In this document: piece by piece, positions 33,601 to 44,970 of the stretch
Numbering within the stretch: position 1 is the stretch's first letter
How the letters are laid out: every line of letters starts with the position of its first letter
Assembly (NCBI RefSeq): GCF_016859285.1
Contig: NC_053400.1
Location: 18,448,546-18,512,545 of the forward strand
Reading direction: 5' to 3'
DNA length: 64,000 bases
Source: Xiphias gladius
Taxonomy: Eukaryota; Chordata; Actinopteri; Istiophoriformes; Xiphiidae
Made by a program: the position numbers and the translations under genes
Notes under the pieces: model-generated
What the model saw: the letters and a program-made list of their open reading frames with translations, nothing else
Told to the model about the DNA's origin: nothing
The model's database searches: none

Positions 33601-36600
33601 GTGACACAATTCCTCCTGTGTATGTTTTAGTACGTCAGGAAATTGATGAACTGATATGGTTTGTGTTTTTGAAGAGATTAAAAATTATTCAGTGAGAAGT
33701 TGAAGTTTGATAGAAAATGGAAAGTGGTATGCATTTAAACAAGCTCCACTTTTTTTTGTTGTTGTTTAGTATGGTTGTGGTGATTGTTCTGACTCATGTT
33801 CCAGTGTTACTTGTGCTACACGTTTAATGAGAGGAGTTGTAAAGCTTCAGAGGAATAGTAGAAAAGCCTGAGGACAGGGAGGTTAATATATGGAGAGCTT
33901 TTGCTGCATGACTGGGCCATTCAGCCCCAGGGTCCACAGCTCAGTGGGAAGCTTCTGTCCAACGACATCTCTGAAGATGATCATAGGTATTGGACTAATG
34001 AGCTTTACTGGGGCATGGGTCTCTGGAGAGGAGGGGGGTCAGGTGTGACAAGCCTGGCTTTCTAGGCTTCCCTGGGAGGACGGCCCCATAGTAGAAAAAA
34101 ATACAATTGTTTTCACTTTGTAGTCTCAGATTTTAGATGACAGTGTACCGTAAGTGTGACACATCATGGTCACTCTAATGACCTGCAGTCTACGTGTGCC
34201 TTAAGCAGATTCAGGCAGATTATGTCAGATGCAATTCAGACAGGCAGGTCTGGCTGGTTGTCGTGGTCAGTGTTTGTGAACAGGATGGGGAGATTAACAA
34301 TGGGCGCATGGCTGATACCCCCAGTGGTGTTACCACAGCAAGGTCAAAGCCAAGATCCCAGAGTGTTAAATAAATGACCCCACACTGCCACCACAGCTCA
34401 GTAACAATTGGCCGGAATGTGTTCAAATATGCCTCTTTAGGACAATCTAGAATATAGGAAAACAGGCTGACTCTGAAGGCACACAAACCCAGTGCCCTTT
34501 GTTTGAAAATATCCAGTAAGTTTTTAATAAACGGGTACCAGAGGGTTTGAACTCGAGCACTTAATGATTAGACAGCCCGTCAGTGACTGTTTTAATCCAC
34601 TGAACTCAGCTGTCCTTGTCTCGTAAAAGATGACCAAAAAAAAGACTTTTAAAAATGCCTGGCTAAGTCGTCCCTCTCAGCTTGTTCACAGTTGTTTGAC
34701 ATTTTTTATGGCTCAAGCAGTTAGTCAATTAATCAGTCAATTGAAAGAAAATAATCTACAACTACAACTACTTTGATAATCAGTTATCATTTAAAGGGGA
34801 TCTCCATCGATATTACAAATCAGAGTTCTCTGTGTTTAGAACTAAATACGTGAAAAGAAGTCGTATGAAGCCTTTTGTGGTTCCAGGGGGAATGGCCTGA
34901 AGTCTGATAAACTGCCTCGAGTGATGACTCAAGTGACATCACTCGAGGCAGTTTATCAGACTTCAGGTTGTAAAACTGCCTCAAGTGATGTCTCAAGTGA
35001 CATCACTCGAGGCAATTTATCAGACTTCAGGCCATTAAACTGCCTCAAGTGATGTCACTTGAGTCAGCGTCTGTTGGGTCTGAACACTACAAAATTGAAA
35101 ATGAAAATCGGGGGATGTGGAGTTAGTAAGAAGTGAGCTTACCAGACCTCTGTAGCCCAAGCTCCCGGCTATAGGCTACATTAGCCGCTACTAGCATAAC
35201 ACACCCACATCTCTGATCGTACTGTCTGTGGTTGAGTTGTATTGTGGGTAATGTAGGCTCCAGGTTTTGACACGGACGAAGAGTGCACAGAATATCAAAG
35301 AATAAAAGATGATTTGAGAAAATAACTGGCAGATTACTTGATAATGAAAATAATCATTGTAAATCGTTGTAAATACTGAAATGTCTGTTGTTTTTCAAGT
35401 GCACCTTTTGCAACTATTAATTGCTTTTGCTCATCTGTTGTGTTGCATTGTTCCAGGAGCCCACGTGAACCCTGCAGTCTCTCTGGCCATGGTGATCCTG
35501 GGGAAGCTACCACTGAAGAAGTTTCCTGTGTATGTGTTGGCACAATTCCTGGGTGCTTTTGCTGGATCCTGTGCTGTCTATGGGCTGTATTATGGTGGGT
35601 GCAAATGTGTAAACGTCATCACTACCAGCGAGCTGTCTCAGAGAGTGGAATTAGTTGGTTATTGGAGTGAAGTTATCCAGCTAATTTAGTAATCCTGCTT
35701 GATTAGATGGTCCTCTGTATTTGATTAAAAAATGGAAACAAATAAATCAGTATTAAATTTGGAAACTGTTTTATGTCTGACTTATTAATAAAAAAAACAC
35801 AAAAAAGAGCCTGTTAGTAATAATCGCAATAAACAGTTGCTTATCTTTTCTTTTTTTTTTTCCTCAGATGCTTTGATGGAATATACTAATGGAGAATTTG
35901 CTGTTACCGGTGCCAATGCCACAGCCAACATATTTGCATCTTATCCTGCAAAACACCTCTCAGTCCTAAATGGGTTTGTTGATCAGGTGGATGCTTAAGA
36001 CTAACTTGTAATTGATAAGCAATTTTTCCTGAAAATATACTATATCCACATGGATGAAAATACTTCATACAGTTTACACAAAATGCCTGATGACATGAAA
36101 GTAAAACATGTTCTTGAATCTTATATCAGCCATTAGCTTTGGAGCTTTTTGCCTCTTTTTTATGTGGAATTATTGATGTCAGTGAGATAGCAAATATTTT
36201 CCAACAGGATTATGTGTATACGGACGCCACTGGAGCATACAGAGATGTATGTTAGTGTACATTTTGTGCAGTCATGAGCATGAATGTAAGCATAAATGGA
36301 CATTTGAGCTGTTTACAGTAGTATGGGCAATTCCGCTCTGATGCTGAGAATAACTACCATCTGTTCTGCATGAGTATGAGGCGAGATGTACATGTTAGTT
36401 TGTTTATTTGTGAAGGAAATTAGGATATTAAAACTGTAATCCATTTTTTCTCCTTTATTTTGATCATATAAATTTGAGGTACATGCACATTCATAGGAGT
36501 TTGTGTTATAGGTTAAAACTTGTCTTTCTTAAGTGATTATATTTCAAATTTGAATCTGTGTGGCTTTAAGTGGTTAAGTTAGAATCTGTAAAATTCAACA

Positions 36601-39600
36601 AAATAAATAGCTTAAATAATATGTTTAATATCTAAAAGATTATACTTTTTGATAATCTCACTCAGGAGTGTTTTTTTTTTTTCAAATATTCAGCTATATG
36701 GAGCTATAGTGTATAGTAACGCTGCTTCATACAGACTGAAACGAGGGGAAAGGGGAGGCCCGATAATAAGCTCAGACAAAATAACATAGGGCAGGGGTCA
36801 CCACAGCTGATGAGGTAACTGAAAGACATCCTCTCTACATCAACAACTACAATAATAAACAAAAAAATTGGAATAAAACTGTTGTTATGCTAATTGCCCG
36901 ACACTTTTGTTTTAAGGTAATTGCAACTGGCGCTCTGATCCTGTGCATCCTGGCCATCACTGACAGGAAGAACATCGGTGCTCCAAAAGGCATGGAGCCT
37001 CTGTGCATCGGCCTGATCATCATGGCCATCGGAGTTTCCATGGGTCTGAACTGTGGTTATCCAATCAACCCAGCTCGAGACCTCGGCCCACGGTTCTTCA
37101 CGGCTGTGGCCGGATGGGGCATGGACGTGTTCAGGTAATTTTAATGATGTGGAAACAAAAAGGTGCCTGGTATCATCTGTAAGGTGTTTGAAACATGCAA
37201 GTGTGAAAGAGAGAGTGTTTAATATCCAGGGCTATGCTGGGATTATTAACAGAAAGACTCTCCAGAAAATGGAAGATATTTTTTTGAGCCACCTGCACGA
37301 AAGAGCCAAGAGTCCATTATGTATTGCTGCACCTACTCTCACCAGTGGCCTGAGATGTAAGAAACTCCAAGTTTAACAAAGTGGCTGCTTTCTCCTGTCT
37401 CTCATGAAGAGCAGCATTTGTAGCTCCATCTCTGCTCTCTTGACAATCTGAATGAATATTTCAAAGAGCATGCATGTATTTCCTGCATTTTGAAAAAGGT
37501 CTCTGGGATTTAAGTGAACAGGGAGAGATGCACATAAATATGAAATATTCAGCGCTTCGTTACTGAAATGGCACAATTGTGTGTTGCTCACTCTCTCTTT
37601 CTTCCTTTTGTTCTCGAATGGTCATCACAGCTGTTGCTGTTTTTTTTTAAATTATTTTGTTTATGCTCGAAAATATATATCTTGATCAGACTTTGAAGGA
37701 TAGAAATATTGTTTTGAGCTATAAGCTTTAGCAGAAATTACTGTCTATAACATTCTTGGTTAAAGGCACTTTGTTGAGGTTTTGACCACTAGTAGCCCTA
37801 TGGAGTAGTGCACAGGAATGAGGATGCACTATTATATGGACGTGCATGTAGGGGATACCATATATATTTCTGCTGATGGTTTCATGCTATCCCACTGATT
37901 GACAGTTGTGGAGGTAACATACCAAATAAACACAGGAAAGAAGAGTTATAAGTTGAAGCTGCAAGTTATCAAACATAGATATATACAGCACAAGTTACCA
38001 AATATTCAAAGAAAATGGCTCTGGAAATGTTTTATGAGGAAGGAAATGCATTCAACACCACAACAGTTTGCTAGGCCTCAGGGACACATACCGCGCTCTG
38101 CTAATAAACACTAGATGCAAATATAACATTTAATTGTTTATTTACAGAAAACATCACTTCACACCTTTAACACTTGTAAGTCTTAGTCTTTTGGTTCTGT
38201 CCCAGAAAATCGGGGAATCTCTGGCTCTTATTCACAACTGATAGTAAAAGGGATCTTTGACAGTGGTAGTAGGGTCAAGCAAAACAGCCCAGATATTTTC
38301 TGCAGCAATGTCCTTGAGGTTTTCCGGGGGAAACCCCATGTGCTCTTGGAACATATGTCCTGCTTTGTCCTGGTCCCCCCTCCTAAGCTGTCTTACTGGT
38401 ACCTCAACCACCTCAGATGACTTATCAGTGCAGATAAGGGATGGCTCTCCAACTGCAGCCAAAGTTAAATAAAACCAAAAACAATTACATCACACAGCAA
38501 AGGTGCCACTGTAATGTCAATGAATCGTACATTTGAGAAACTGTCCGCATGTTGCAAACAGAAGAGGGGACAAGGTGCACCCCTGACTCACTTTCACTTT
38601 GGACTTTGTCAAGAGTGCAAACAAAGCTGTCTCTCTGCATGTATGTAAACTCAGTGGCTCACAACGGTGCAGTTTGTATGCCATACTCCTACCCGAGACC
38701 TCTGGAAACATTTCCAAAAACTAAAAACATAAATAGGCTGGATAAGCAAACTTGTATGACCCGTCGATTATTTGTGCAAGGCTAAAACAATGGTCCACCT
38801 TTCTGTATCCTGGACATAATCCCCATTGTTCTTCCTGAACCTGAGTATCACTGGCTGGAGTTTCCTTTCCAGCATCTTGATTTAGGCTTTAATTCCTCCT
38901 GAGACAAAATGGTGCACTCACTGGAGAGTTGGAACACATCCCTCTGGTCACCTTTTCCAGGCTCAGAGGATACTGAAGGTCCCCGTGGTGTTGCACCCCA
39001 AAATATCCAAAGCTTCTAATGATTCAGGAGCTTTTCTCATGCACCACAGGCACCTTTCCACTGATGAGCTCTCTAACTTACCAATGAACTCTGCCAATGA
39101 GATACTGTAGGCTCAGAGTGTCCAGATCCTTCCAGGTCATGTTTAGTTTCTCAGTGTTTCTTCAGCTTTTCACCAACATCCCTGGATGAAGTCAGTGTTT
39201 TCCTTGCTGTAAATTATGTCCTGTTTTCTGCTGAGATGATGAATGGTTTACCAGATCATCTCCAATCACTTTCTCTCTTTTACTCACATGTTGAATGTCT
39301 CTTGTTTAAGAGGCGGCAGATATATGCTGTTTGTGTCTTTGCCCTCATTGCCCTGTCTATCATTGCTCTGCCCTGAACCCTTTTCCTTTTAACCCCCTTG
39401 AAAGTGGCTGTGCATGGCAATGCTGAAATGCATTAAGAGTGGAGAAAATGTGGTTGTTAAGAACAAAACACTGCTTGGATTAAAAAAATGTGCCTCTATA
39501 AAAGCAGTAAAAGTGTAGAGCTAAAGTTAAAAGTTAAAAGGTTGTTCAGTACAGCTAAGGACTTTTAAAAGCAGAATCCTTGGTTTATATTCAAAATAAT

Positions 39601-41675
39601 ATAATATTAACTGGTTGCAGGCAGTCTAAAGGCTCAAGATGGGAGATAGATACTGAGATAGATACAATTTCTGATGCTCTCTGTCCCCATAACATAGCTT
39701 TAACTATCACCAGATGGCTCATATGACTTTACAAAGATATAGCAAGATTGCTTTAATGCACATATAAGCCCTTGATACTATCAGGTTCATATCAGGCATA
39801 AAGTATGTGTTAAATCTGACATAATCTTTTACATTTATGATATAAACACAGCAGCTACAAATGCAATGTAATGTAAAAAAAAAAAAAAAATGAAAAAAAC
39901 TCAAATTAGGCTGGGGATTTCTTTTCAGTTCAGAGTGTGAAGGGTGGCGCTCGGCTCCATTCAGTGTCCACACAGTGTCAATGTGACCCACTGCCTCCTG
40001 GCCTGATCATCTTAGCAGTGGCCAAAGATTAAAGTCTATAATCCAGCCGCCTCCCTCCTGTAGTCTACGTCCTGAATGCCTGCGGGGAGAAAGATGAACC
40101 GCTCAGACCCTTGTTTACTTTCAGGCCTGTGCATCAGCACTGTTAACTGAAGCCCTTTCACCTGCACTAAAGGCTCCTAACAGCCACATTGACCAGCAGG
40201 ACTCTAATCTCCCTCCGGCTAAGTAAAACAGTCCATCTGAGGTCAACCAGAGCCAGAATGAGGACACATGCAGTAGGTCTAACACACAGAGCTCCTTAAG
40301 ACATTACTGTAATCTGGGATAACTGCCTATAACTCGCCTCAGGTAGGATGATATGAACATAAACATACAGATTGGAGAGGAAGTGTACATTATTTGATTT
40401 AAGAGAGAACTGCAGCACTTTAACAGTGTATTTCTATAATACTGGGGGACTTGCGAGAGAAAAGAATGGTCAAAAATGAAGCAGCAGAGGACAACACCTC
40501 CTGACTCTGTGTGTGTAGTATGGGTCAAACCACACTTCCCATATTGCAGCGCAATAGTGATTTTTTATTATGCTGCCATATCAGAATAACCATATTTACG
40601 GATTTGTGGATGGAAAGTTGTGTTGATGTCAATGTCCAGGTCATAGTTACGACTGAAAACAACATTTTTGATACAGATATGTCTGAGATATCTCACTTGG
40701 TGCTTAATAATACATGTGTCCTTACAAGTGTCTGAAAAGCAAACCGACATGGACACCTCCTGTCAGCCAAAGTCTACCATTCAAGGTAATTAAGAGTAGT
40801 TTGACTTTTTGGGAATAATTAGTGAGCTTAAGGGGTGCAGATAGGTGGATTTTGTTAGCTTTGGACAGAGCCAGGCTGGCTGTTTCCCCTCCGTCAAGTC
40901 TTTGTGCTAAGATGAGCTAACTGGCTGCTGGCTGTAGCCTTATATTTACGGTGCAGACATGAGAATGGTATCAATCCACTCATCTAACTCGCAGCAAGAA
41001 AGTGAAAAGGTGCATTTCCCAAAATGTTAAGCTATTCCTTTAAACCCAGATTTAAAGGATATTGTATCATATTGTTCGAGCATAGTATTTTTAACCCTGA
41101 CATGGATGACTCGGAGTTGTCTGATGACGTGAATGCTCGCAAGTCGTTAACATGGGAATCTCTCACATCTCTACCATCCACCCCATATGAAATCAATGTA
41201 ACATTAGATTCTCCCTGCCTGTTAATCTATCTCACTCCAAGCGCCCAGTTTGTAACGCAAGTTTTCTGTTAAAAATTTGTAGTCTGATGTCACTTGAGTA
41301 ATTTCCTTAGACGTGACGAAGCTCACTCAGAGCCACCGAGGAACTACAGTATCTTCACAGGTTGTGTAGTACTGCTCAGTGGTGCCCTGTCCCATCGAGG
41401 CAAAGGTTTAAGATATTAAATGTCTCATTCATGCAGTCACTGTCTCAATAATAGTAGCTACATTGTTGAACTGTATTTTGTCATAATGATTTATGTGCAT
41501 GTGTCCTTACTGCAGAGCTGGAGGCTGCTGGTGGTGGATCCCTGTGGCGGGGCCCATGGTGGGCGGAGCAGCTGGAGCGGGCATTTACTTTCTCTTCATT
41601 GAGCTGCACCACCCTGAGCCTGAAAAACAGGAGAACAACATCCAGGACAAATACGAAATGATAACTATGACTTAA
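30582..41675 (+). CDS. aqp9: Aquaporin-9-like aquaglyceroporin, complete gene, 6 coding exons
   Basis: This gene encodes a six-helix plasma-membrane channel for water, glycerol and urea. Coding exons are 30582-30683, 31507-31633, 35457-35594, 35868-35986, 36917-37134 and 41516-41675, totalling 864 nt or 287 aa plus stop (human AQP9 has 295 aa). The first NPA loop is HVNPAVS with NPA at 81-83. The second is PINPARDLGPR with NPA at 213-215, and the Asp at 217 after NPAR is the mark of glycerol channels. A sequon NAT at 139 sits in the extracellular loop where AQP9 is glycosylated. The C-terminus has the ELHHPEPE motif typical of AQP9. Position between ALDH1A2 and LIPC identifies it as AQP9 rather than AQP3, 7 or 10. 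Teleosts have two AQP9 copies, and which one this is cannot be told here. The first ATG directly follows a nearly pure A tract. Confidence 0.96.
30684..31506 (+). other. aqp9: aqp9 intron 1 (no feature seen)
   Basis: 823 bases with a T-run near 31286-31303. No exon or clear repeat was seen. Confidence 0.6.
31507..31633 (+). CDS. aqp9: aqp9 coding exon 2 (aa 35-77)
   Basis: It encodes LFGCGSVAQTVLSKGALGEP and helix 2 (HVGFTLGVMMAVYMAGGVS). It is 127 nt and ends in one base of Gly77. Confidence 0.96.
31750..32072. repeat. Dispersed teleost repeat (ATTAATC-rich ends)
   Basis: The left end has AACCAATTAATCATTTGGTC, the centre CTGAAACCCAAAGATATCAG, and the right end TTGATTGGTCAGTTGATTAA then CATTATTGCAGCTCTA. 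That order matches a very common fish repeat. A related copy lies at 34705-35375, in opposite orientation. Confidence 0.65.
33025..33565. repeat. Dispersed teleost repeat (540 bp)
   Basis: It starts AAGGAATAGTTTGACATTTTG and its right part reads GGACAGGGCCAGGCTAGCTG, TTTATGCTAAGCTAAG and CATCTAACTCTCAACAAGG. The right part is shared with the MITE at 40790-41043, and the centre is shared with 9281-9370. No protein-coding content is seen. Confidence 0.65.
34705..35375. repeat. Nested repeat: older element split by a 530 bp insertion
   Basis: The ends (34705-34797, with TCAATTAATCAGTCAATTGA, and 35325-35375, with TTGATAATGAAAATAATCAT) look like the two ends of one dispersed element. Between them (34798-35324) is a different repeat, starting AAAGGGGATCTCCATCGAT and carrying the hairpin array at 34891-35070. 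Confidence 0.4.
34891..35070. repeat. Array of near-perfect inverted repeats (hairpins)
   Basis: 34896-34926 is the exact reverse complement of 34937-34967, giving a 31 bp stem with a 10 base loop. 34891-34926 also pairs with 35001-35036 with one mismatch over 36 bases. Further copies of the word ACTGCCTCRAGTGATG begin near 34974 and 35039. The arms can therefore fold in more than one way. Confidence 0.9.
35457..35594 (+). CDS. aqp9: aqp9 coding exon 3, first NPA loop
   Basis: It opens with AHVNPAVSLAMVILGKLPL, the first pore half-helix, then helix 3 (VYVLAQFLGAFAGSCAVYGL). It is 138 nt with donor GTGGGTGC. Confidence 0.97.
35868..35986 (+). CDS. aqp9: aqp9 coding exon 4, extracellular loop
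   Basis: It encodes DALMEYTNGEFAVTGANATA with the sequon at Asn139, then IFASYPAKHLSVLNGFVDQ. It is 119 nt, ending in phase 0. Confidence 0.95.
35987..36916 (+). other. aqp9: aqp9 intron 4 (no feature seen)
   Basis: 930 bases of AT-rich intron; nothing recognised. Intron 3 (35595-35867) is likewise plain. Confidence 0.6.
36917..37134 (+). CDS. aqp9: aqp9 coding exon 5, second NPA loop
   Basis: It encodes helix 5, the conserved RKNIGAPKGMEPLCIGL segment and the second pore loop YPINPARDLGPRFFTAVAGW. It is 218 nt. The acceptor is TTTTAAG. Confidence 0.97.
38232..38452 (-). pseudogene. Unidentified antisense ORF, possible terminal exon or retroelement debris
   Basis: I do not recognise this protein. 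Reading the minus strand, an acceptor-like CTGCAG (to 38453) is followed by an open frame of about 73 codons ending TGA at 38234-38232. It includes KSSEVVEVPVRQLRRGDQ and FPPENLKDIAAENIWAVLLD. AATAAA follows at 38142-38137, about 90 nt past the stop. That layout resembles a last exon. Against this, EVVEVPVRQLRRG resembles the linker before the reverse transcriptase in some LINEs, and a LINE fragment lies next to it. There is no ATG in the frame. Confidence 0.3.
38500..39140 (-). mobile_element. Decayed non-LTR retrotransposon (LINE), reverse transcriptase remnant
   Basis: On the minus strand a frame at 38717-38517 has VKVSQGCTLSPLLFA, which matches the RT motif around QGCxLSPLLF. Upstream on that strand, DNA at 38800-39100 (for example around TGGAACACATCCCTCTGGTC in plus orientation) resembles the antisense of widespread fish LINE RT domains. 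The frame is broken by stops and shifts, so the element is dead. The family was not assigned. Confidence 0.5.
40790..41043. mobile_element. MITE-like element with terminal inverted repeats
   Basis: The left end reads TTAAGAGTAGTTTGACTTTT and the right end, reverse complemented, TTAAAGGAATAGCTTAACAT, so the ends are imperfect inverted repeats. TTAA at both ends would fit a piggyBac-type target. At 254 bp it has no transposase. The interior (AGAGCCAGGCTGGCTG, CATCTAACTCGCAGCAAG) is shared with 33025-33565. Confidence 0.55.
41516..41675 (+). CDS. aqp9: aqp9 coding exon 6 and stop
   Basis: It encodes the last helix (AGGCWWWIPVAGPMVGGAAG) and a cytosolic tail with IELHHPEPEKQ, ending ITMT and TAA at 41673-41675. 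Confidence 0.96.
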
Positions 41676-43605
41676 AACTTAGAGTCAGGGTTGCAGAGCA
41701 AAGCAACAAAAGCTGCTGATTTTCACTCTCAGACAGCAAAATTTTTTTATACATTTCTGTAACACAATTACAGTTAATGGTTTAATACAAAGCATGCATC
41801 TGACTACACAATGTCATACTCATTTATAAAATGTGCATGAATGAAGCCTTTTGTCTCTTTTTGTAGGGAATCTGGTGTGTTTATAAGTTTCAGGGGCTCT
41901 TTAATGTATCAAAATATTAAATTTGATTATCAAATATATTCTAATTAGACATCAGTTTTTTTTCTTTAATTCCATGATATAATACCTTTGTATGGAAAGT
42001 TTCCTCTGGATCATAACTATGCAGTGTAACTTACATTTTCCTATTTCCTTACTGGGATCACCTCCTCTCGTTAGAAATACTTGCCAAGTTTCTGTACAGC
42101 ATTTTTATTATTTTTGATACTGTCTACCATACAAACAGGGATGTCAAATATAAGTAGCACTTAGGAAACAGTTGGACTAATGTGGAAATGTAGTAATTTA
42201 TTTTATTTTTAGCCAGTGTGCTAGAGTAGTGTGTATTTTGTGGAGTGATTTCTTTGTTCTGTTTCATTTCATCCTTTGCATGTGTGTAAAAAAATGTATG
42301 ATTGATTATCTTGCTGACAGCATTGTATAACACATTTGTCTAGAAAATCCAGCCTTAAAAGACTATACTGGTGTCGCTTACTTTTTCAGTTATTTCCATA
42401 ATTCTGTGACACAGAATATTATGTCATATTGCTGAATCACACATTTACTCGTTACAGAGACCTTTGATATTGAAAAGACATAACTTAACATAAGACATTT
42501 AAGTGTCTGCTTTCTGCAAAAAAGAAAAAAAAAAAATTTTTTACTTTGTTTCCAGCAGAAACTTTTGCAAATGTCACTCAACTCTTTGATGAGTCATGTT
42601 TGAGGCGGTGCACATACTGTATCAGGGGCAATATGCAATCACTGACTGTAACTGTTTACATTAAAAACTCTTCAGAGCTGAGGTAAAATGTGTGATATAA
42701 CACAAATAGATGGATGGTTCAGGTTTGGTTCTGAATTTGACACAGAAAACTGGAAAACATTACAACAGTACAAGTATTACAAAAGGAACAACATTACTTG
42801 GAAATGTAAAATGGAGTTGTAAAAAAAACAAAAAAACACTGGATTTTCATTTATTTATTGTGTTTTTTTAGATGTTTGTATCCTGTGAGCACATACATGT
42901 AAATTTGCAAAGACAATCCTAATGTGAACCCAGCCTGGAACAATGGACAACATGCTGTAGGCATGATCCATATAGACCCACAGTAAGCTGATGTTAATGT
43001 GGATATCTGTTGTCAGTTGAACAGGCATTTATACAGGCACTAATTGTGAGATTACATTGTAGTGCACTGAAAGGTCATTTTTCAACCGCACAGTGTTTGT
43101 ATAATGTACAAGACACTTGTTTGGCAACATGACAATCGCTTAGATAAAGAGTTTTTTTTTTTTCCATTTGTTTGCTTTACTTTTGTGAAACAGAGAAAAT
43201 GTGAGGACAGACGGTTTAACAGTGATGTAGCGTGTCTTATATACTTCAAACCCTGTATGTGGCCTACGTTTGAATCAGAATAATTATAGTATGCATGTCT
43301 GAAAAGCAGTTTAAGGTGTTTGTTTCACTGAGGCTCTTCAGTAAGTTGGTTTATATGTTGGTACTTTTCTCTCCTTATTCCTACACTTTTATTTCAGTGC
43401 TTCCATCCTGAGTGGCAGCCTGTCAGGACGTACCACTTTTTTCGGTTGTTGTTGTTGGTGTTGTTGTTGTTTTTTATTTTAAGTAGCTTTTTTCTAAGGT
43501 AGTTTCCTAACACAACTTTCTCAAGTACTATCTGTCTGAATCAATGTTTTCTCTTTTAAATCATTCGATCTATTGCAATATTGAATAAAGTTTGTTGAAA
43601 TTATT
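41676..43605 (+). other. aqp9: Probable aqp9 3' UTR
   Basis: About 1.9 kb of AT-rich DNA after the stop, ending at the AATAAA at 43584. No ORF of note. The right edge is inferred from that signal. Confidence 0.5.
43584..43589 (+). terminator. aqp9: Probable aqp9 poly(A) signal
   Basis: AATAAA followed by a T/GT-rich stretch (TTTGTTG, then TTTATTTGTTCAC) is the expected layout of a cleavage site. I saw no equally good signal nearer the stop. Confidence 0.5.
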
Positions 43606-44735
43606 TATTTGTTCACACTTGTTATGTAGATTTTCTAAAAACTACAAATAATCAGAGGTGTAACAAACTATATAATGGCACAATATTTTGTGATAATAAG
43701 ACATAATGATATGAAACCATAATGTTTCCCGAGAAGTATCTTTTTTTTCATTTAGAAAACATTAAATGTCAAAGGGTGAAAAATAAATTATAACCACTGC
43801 TGTTGTGAACAGTCAGAGGATTTTTACTGTTTGGAAATATTTTCTGCTGATACAACATGTCCAATCAAGTTGAGACATTTGCTCTTTATTTGAATGAAAA
43901 TATTGTCAGAAAATATTGTTCATATTCCAAAAGGAAAAAAATCATCCTTTTCACAGAGGACATTTTGACATCAAATCATTTATTCACGCCTGTATGGTGC
44001 ATCCCGGCTCAGTGTCACATTGTCATGGCTCACTGGGGCACTGGAATAGAACCGAGTCATCGTTCATGTTTGAAAAAAAAAAAAAATGTCCTATTGAAGT
44101 GATCTTATTTTCATTTTACACTGAAATCTGGAAATAAAAATATGTTCCTTATAATGATGTCAAATTAATGATGTCAATGTCTTACTCTCAAACAGACACA
44201 ACAGAGTTAATGACCAGCCAATATGTCCTTCACCTCCAAAAAATGTCCTAACTCTCAATGGACTCACAGTGGTCCTCACAAGAGCACACACACATACACT
44301 CAATAGCTGTTATAGACCAAGGGCAGGCGTTAATTCTACAAATAAAATCTTCAGTCATATCTCTAGTCCAGAGCACTCAGTCACCCAAGTAAATATATGC
44401 ACGGCCATGAATCATCAATGGGAGCAGCAAGTATAGCAGTAATACATTAAAATTTAAAAGAAAACAACTGGGAAAGCTTACATAACTTCATGGAGTATGG
44501 ATGAAGAGTGTACTTTTTGCAGTTCAGTGGTTTCAGAGCTCCTCCCCCAGACTTGAATAATACCAGCTACATTACATTATGATGGACAGCACTAACTGTA
44601 CACTGTACAAGACTTTTACTCACATGAAAATATTCCCTCAGTTTTTCGTCCTTAATCTGGAGAGGAATCGTGTATTTGAACACTTATGGCAGCCTCGATT
44701 CATTCTCACATTTCACACGATTTACTGTATTGTTT

Positions 44736-44764
44736 TTTATTTTATTTTATTTTATTTTATTTTT
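44736..44764. repeat. (TTTTA)n pentanucleotide repeat
   Basis: About five TTTTA units. Confidence 0.9.
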
Positions 44765-44847
44765 GTCTGAACTCGATACACTTGTATTTGTGTATATTTT
44801 TTCATTAAGGCAGTCATTGGCTGCCAAATTACTGTGCCCAGACACAT

Positions 44848-44852
<5 letters not shown>

Positions 44853-44926
<74 letters not shown>

Positions 44927-44930
44927 GACA

Positions 44931-44968
<38 letters not shown>
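44853..44968. repeat. (CA)n microsatellite
   Basis: More than 50 CA units with a CGACAGA interruption near 44926-44932. Confidence 0.97.

Positions 44969-44970
<2 letters not shown>

Larger units (their letters stand above)
31634..35456 (+). other. aqp9: aqp9 intron 2 (3.8 kb, repeat-rich)
   Basis: No exon was found. It is largely made of dispersed repeats: 31750-32072, 33025-33565 and the nested set at 34705-35375 with its hairpins. The part between 33570 and 34700 shows nothing I can name. Confidence 0.65.
37135..41515 (+). other. aqp9: aqp9 intron 5 (4.4 kb)
   Basis: It contains an unexplained minus-strand ORF (38232-38452), a decayed LINE fragment (38500-39140) and a MITE-like element (40790-41043). 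The remainder shows nothing I can name. Confidence 0.65.

Noticed and set aside
35381-35456. In-frame extension of aqp9 exon 3 to the left
   Set aside because: The frame is open but the region is intronic: a good TTGTTCCAG acceptor sits at 35456 and the family sequence starts there.
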